Assembly (NCBI RefSeq): GCF_022654015.1
Contig: NZ_CP073063.1
Coordinates: 620,001 to 684,000 of the forward strand
Reading direction: 5' to 3'
Origin: Brevundimonas diminuta
GTDB taxonomy: Bacteria > Pseudomonadota > Alphaproteobacteria > Caulobacterales > Caulobacteraceae
DNA: 64,000 nucleotides
Part shown: positions 62,337 through 64,000 of the stretch, in pieces
How positions within the stretch are numbered: position 1 is the stretch's first letter
Layout: the number at the start of each line of letters is the position of its first letter
Notes under the pieces: model-generated
Told to the model about the DNA's origin: nothing
The model's database searches: none
The model's input: only the letters and a program-made list of their open reading frames with translations
Translations under genes and position numbers: made by a program

Positions 62337-62767
62337 GCGCGCTCCGCCGCCGCCTTCAGTCCATGGGCGGCGCTTTCGAACGCCGCCTTGATCGCCGGGC
62401 GATGCTTGTCATGGAACAGCTCGCCGCGAATGCCCGAAAAGCGGATGCCGATGGCGACGATGCAGTTGCCGGGCGCCAACTCCTCGATCTGGATATAGCG
62501 CAGGCTCTGGAACAGGAAGCCGCGCCGTTCGGCCCAGACCAGACGCGCGCGCGGTTGCCACTCCACCACCTGGGCCGCCGCCTGGCGTTCGGCCATATCG
62601 GGCCACGCCTCGGTCATGGTCAGGCGGCCGCCATAGGCGATGGCGCCCTCGACGTCCCTGTCGATCGGGTTCCAGGCGCCCCAGTCGGATAGGTCCGCGA
62701 CCAAGTCCCAGATGCGGTCCGAGGTCGCCTGAACGCCGACGCGTTTTTCGATGCGAGTGTCATCCAT
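62333..62767 (-). CDS. SRPBCC (START-like) family protein
   Basis: A 144-aa cytoplasmic protein with the helix-grip fold seen in polyketide cyclase/dehydrase-like SRPBCC proteins. It opens IEKRVGVQATSDRIWDLVADLSDWGAWNP, typical of the family, and ends in a long C-terminal helix (KAAFESAAHGLKAAAERA). These proteins bind hydrophobic ligands in a central cavity; the ligand is unknown. The ATG at 62767 begins MDDTRIEKR. It overlaps tadC by four bases in convergent orientation and lies downstream of the ferredoxin-like gene. Confidence 0.85.
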   Translation of the reverse strand: MDDTRIEKRVGVQATSDRIWDLVADLSDWGAWNPIDRDVEGAIAYGGRLTMTEAWPDMAERQAAAQVVEWQPRARLVWAERRGFLFQSLRYIQIEELAPGNCIVAIGIRFSGIRGELFHDKHRPAIKAAFESAAHGLKAAAERA

Positions 62768-62813
62768 GGTTTCGCTCTGACACGGCTGGCCGCCGGAAGA
62801 AAGGCGCCGGGTA

Positions 62814-63170
62814 TCAGTCGGCGGCGTCGATCCGCTTCAACCGCCGTCCATCGTCCAACGCCAGCCGCGTCTTGACCTCGAACAGATCGGCGCCGGCTGG
62901 AATGATTAGCAGCTTCTTGGGCTGGGCCGTGTTGACGGCGACGACGGCGCCCTTGGGACAGATATCGAAACAGTCGGCGCCGACGACCGTCAGTTCGCCC
63001 TTTCGACCCTGTTTGCCCTTCTTCAGGTGCAGATATTTGCGCAGCGCCTTTTTCAGCGTCAGATCGCCGCCGGGGCCGAAGCCGCCGTCCAGCTTTTTGG
63101 AGCATTTGCGGCAGACCAGAACGACGTCGCGCCATTCGGTCTTTGCGCTCTTGAAGGCCTTCTCACCCAT
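62814..63170 (-). CDS. Thioredoxin-like (2Fe-2S) ferredoxin family protein
   Basis: A 118-aa protein with cysteines in VLVCRKCSKKL and ADCFDICPKGAVVAV, the two-pair arrangement of thioredoxin-like [2Fe-2S] ferredoxins (CooA/NuoE-like). The core has the LTVVGADCFDICPKGAVVAV stretch (as in other members) and is very basic in the middle (LKKALRKYLHLKKGKQGRKGE). It likely carries electrons, partner unknown. The ATG at 63170 is used; an in-frame TTG 12 codons upstream is less likely. It precedes the SRPBCC gene by 46 bases on the same strand. Confidence 0.82.
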   Translation of the reverse strand: MGEKAFKSAKTEWRDVVLVCRKCSKKLDGGFGPGGDLTLKKALRKYLHLKKGKQGRKGELTVVGADCFDICPKGAVVAVNTAQPKKLLIIPAGADLFEVKTRLALDDGRRLKRIDAAD

Positions 63171-63260
63171 GCGGAGAGAAATCGGCGTTCGCGACGACTT
63201 GCACAAGCGGGTGCGGCGCCGTCACCTGTCGTCGGGCTGAAAATTTCACGGGACCTTCAC

Positions 63261-64000
63261 ATGCGCCGATTGTTCGCCGCCTCCACACTGGCGCTGTTGC
63301 TTGCCGCCGGCGCCGCTCAGGCGCAGGTCGATACGGCCAGTGTGGACGCCGCCGTCCAGCGCGTCATGCCCGAGGTCGTCGCGTGGCGGCGCGACTTCCA
63401 CCAGCACCCTGAACTGGGCTTCGCCGAGACCCGTTCGGCCGGGGTGATCGCCGAGCATCTGCGGTCGTTGGGGCTGGAGGTCCGCACCGGGGTCGGCAAG
63501 ACCGGCGTGATCGGCGTGCTGCGCGGCGCACGGCCGGGTCGGACGGTGGCCCTGCGCGCCGACATGGACGCCCTGCCGGTGCAGGAGGCGACGGGCCTGG
63601 ACTTCGCCTCGACCGCCACCGGGACCTACATGAGCAATACGGTGCCGGTGGCCCACGCCTGCGGCCACGACATGCATATGGCCATGCTGATGGGCGCGGC
63701 CGAGGTGCTGGCGGGGATGAAGGACCGGATCGCCGGCACGGTGGTCTTCGTCTTCCAGCCGGCCGAGGAGGGCGCGCCTCCGGGAGAGCCCAAGGGCGGG
63801 GCGGCCCTGATGATCGCGGACGGGGCGCTGAACGATCCCAAGCCTGAGGCCATCTTCGGCCTGCACGTCGTGCCGGGCCGTCCGGGCAGCGTCTTTTATC
63901 GACCCGAGGGCTTCATGGCCGCCTCCGACCGCGTGGATATCCGCCTCATGGGCAAGCAGACGCATGGTGCCTGGCCCTGGCGCGGGGTCGACGTGATCGC
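63261..64000 (+). CDS. Exported M20 family amidohydrolase, 3' end outside window
   Basis: The first 246 codons of an M20D-type metallo-amidohydrolase (hippurate/IAA-amino-acid hydrolase group). A signal peptide (about 1-22, ending AQA) indicates periplasmic or secreted location. Metal-binding and catalytic motifs are WRRDFHQHPELGF near 43, LRADMDALPVQE near 99, HACGHDMHMAML near 131-142 and the Glu pair in FVFQPAEEGAPPGE near 170. The substrate cannot be told. The C-terminal dimerisation and remaining metal ligands lie beyond the window. It is divergent from the ferredoxin-like gene. Confidence 0.93.
   Translation, partial: MRRLFAASTLALLLAAGAAQAQVDTASVDAAVQRVMPEVVAWRRDFHQHPELGFAETRSAGVIAEHLRSLGLEVRTGVGKTGVIGVLRGARPGRTVALRADMDALPVQEATGLDFASTATGTYMSNTVPVAHACGHDMHMAMLMGAAEVLAGMKDRIAGTVVFVFQPAEEGAPPGEPKGGAALMIADGALNDPKPEAIFGLHVVPGRPGSVFYRPEGFMAASDRVDIRLMGKQTHGAWPWRGVDVI

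Overview
The window is GC-rich, gene-dense, single-chromosome-type DNA from an alphaproteobacterium, most likely a member of the Caulobacterales close to Brevundimonas or Caulobacter. I base this on the pilA-cpaABCDEF-tadBC gene order, the ChvI/ChvG-HPr kinase-EIIA-HPr block, TonB-dependent receptors with carboxypeptidase-like N-terminal domains, GGAAC/CGTT (EcfG-type) promoter motifs and the general character of the proteins. The genus is an inference. I see no phage, transposase, CRISPR array or other clear mobile element; the DNA reads as ordinary core chromosome with some accessory loci.

Layout. 1-2.1 kb (minus): end of a surface-polysaccharide locus (a glycosyltransferase running off the left edge and arabinose-5-phosphate isomerase). 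2.3-6.3 kb (plus): trehalose operon otsB-GH15-otsA. 6.3-12.4 kb (minus): phytase-like lipoprotein, cobT, DUF418 and small membrane proteins, 3-hydroxybutyryl-CoA dehydrogenase, YggT. 12.5 kb: tRNA-Ala(CGC). 12.6-18.8 kb: exported HIU hydrolase, lipocalin, an atypical SDR, a two-domain retropepsin-like protein, xerC with its DUF484 partner, and a small transaldolase. 18.8-25 kb: priA, ahcY behind an SahR-like palindrome, an HI0933-type flavoprotein and a zinc-ribbon protein. 25.1 kb: a 153-bp nested palindromic repeat. 25.3-30.7 kb: an uncharacterised 572-aa protein divergent from chvI-chvG-hprK-EIIA-ptsH. 30.8-33.8 kb: an AdeRS-like two-component system divergent from a tiny 32-aa ORF coupled to a lipoprotein. 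33.8-38 kb: beta-propeller phytase divergent from a large TonB receptor. 38.2-42.3 kb: lpdA and mutS. 42.4-44.5 kb: cobalamin riboswitch and btuB. 44.5-46.8 kb: a degenerate aldo/keto reductase and a zeta-GST isomerase/FAH hydrolase pair. 46.9-48.0 kb: a general-stress membrane cluster (YqjD-like, holin-like, DUF1328) with two EcfG-type promoters. 48.1-51.2 kb: membrane protein plus winged-helix regulator, tyrosine phosphatase, pabB. 51.2-62.3 kb: a complete Tad pilus locus with a divergent minor-pilin operon. 62.3-64 kb: SRPBCC protein, ferredoxin-like protein and the start of an M20 amidohydrolase.

How the genes fit together. Several groups form coherent modules: trehalose synthesis with a possible built-in hydrolase; envelope sensing (ChvG/ChvI) with incomplete-PTS signalling (HprK, EIIA, HPr); phosphate scavenging from phytate (secreted phytase plus TonB receptor); vitamin B12 handling (riboswitch-btuB, cobT); and the Tad machine (pilin, peptidase, secretin, pilotin, localisation ATPase, motor ATPase, two inner-membrane platform proteins, TadE-type minor pilins). 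The observations most worth a second look are the EcfG promoter pair, the PriA that has lost one zinc site, the 153-bp palindrome, the 32-aa ORF with near-identical repeats in its promoter, two oxidoreductase-fold proteins without recognisable catalytic residues, and the stand-alone CpaC-N-terminal-domain protein.
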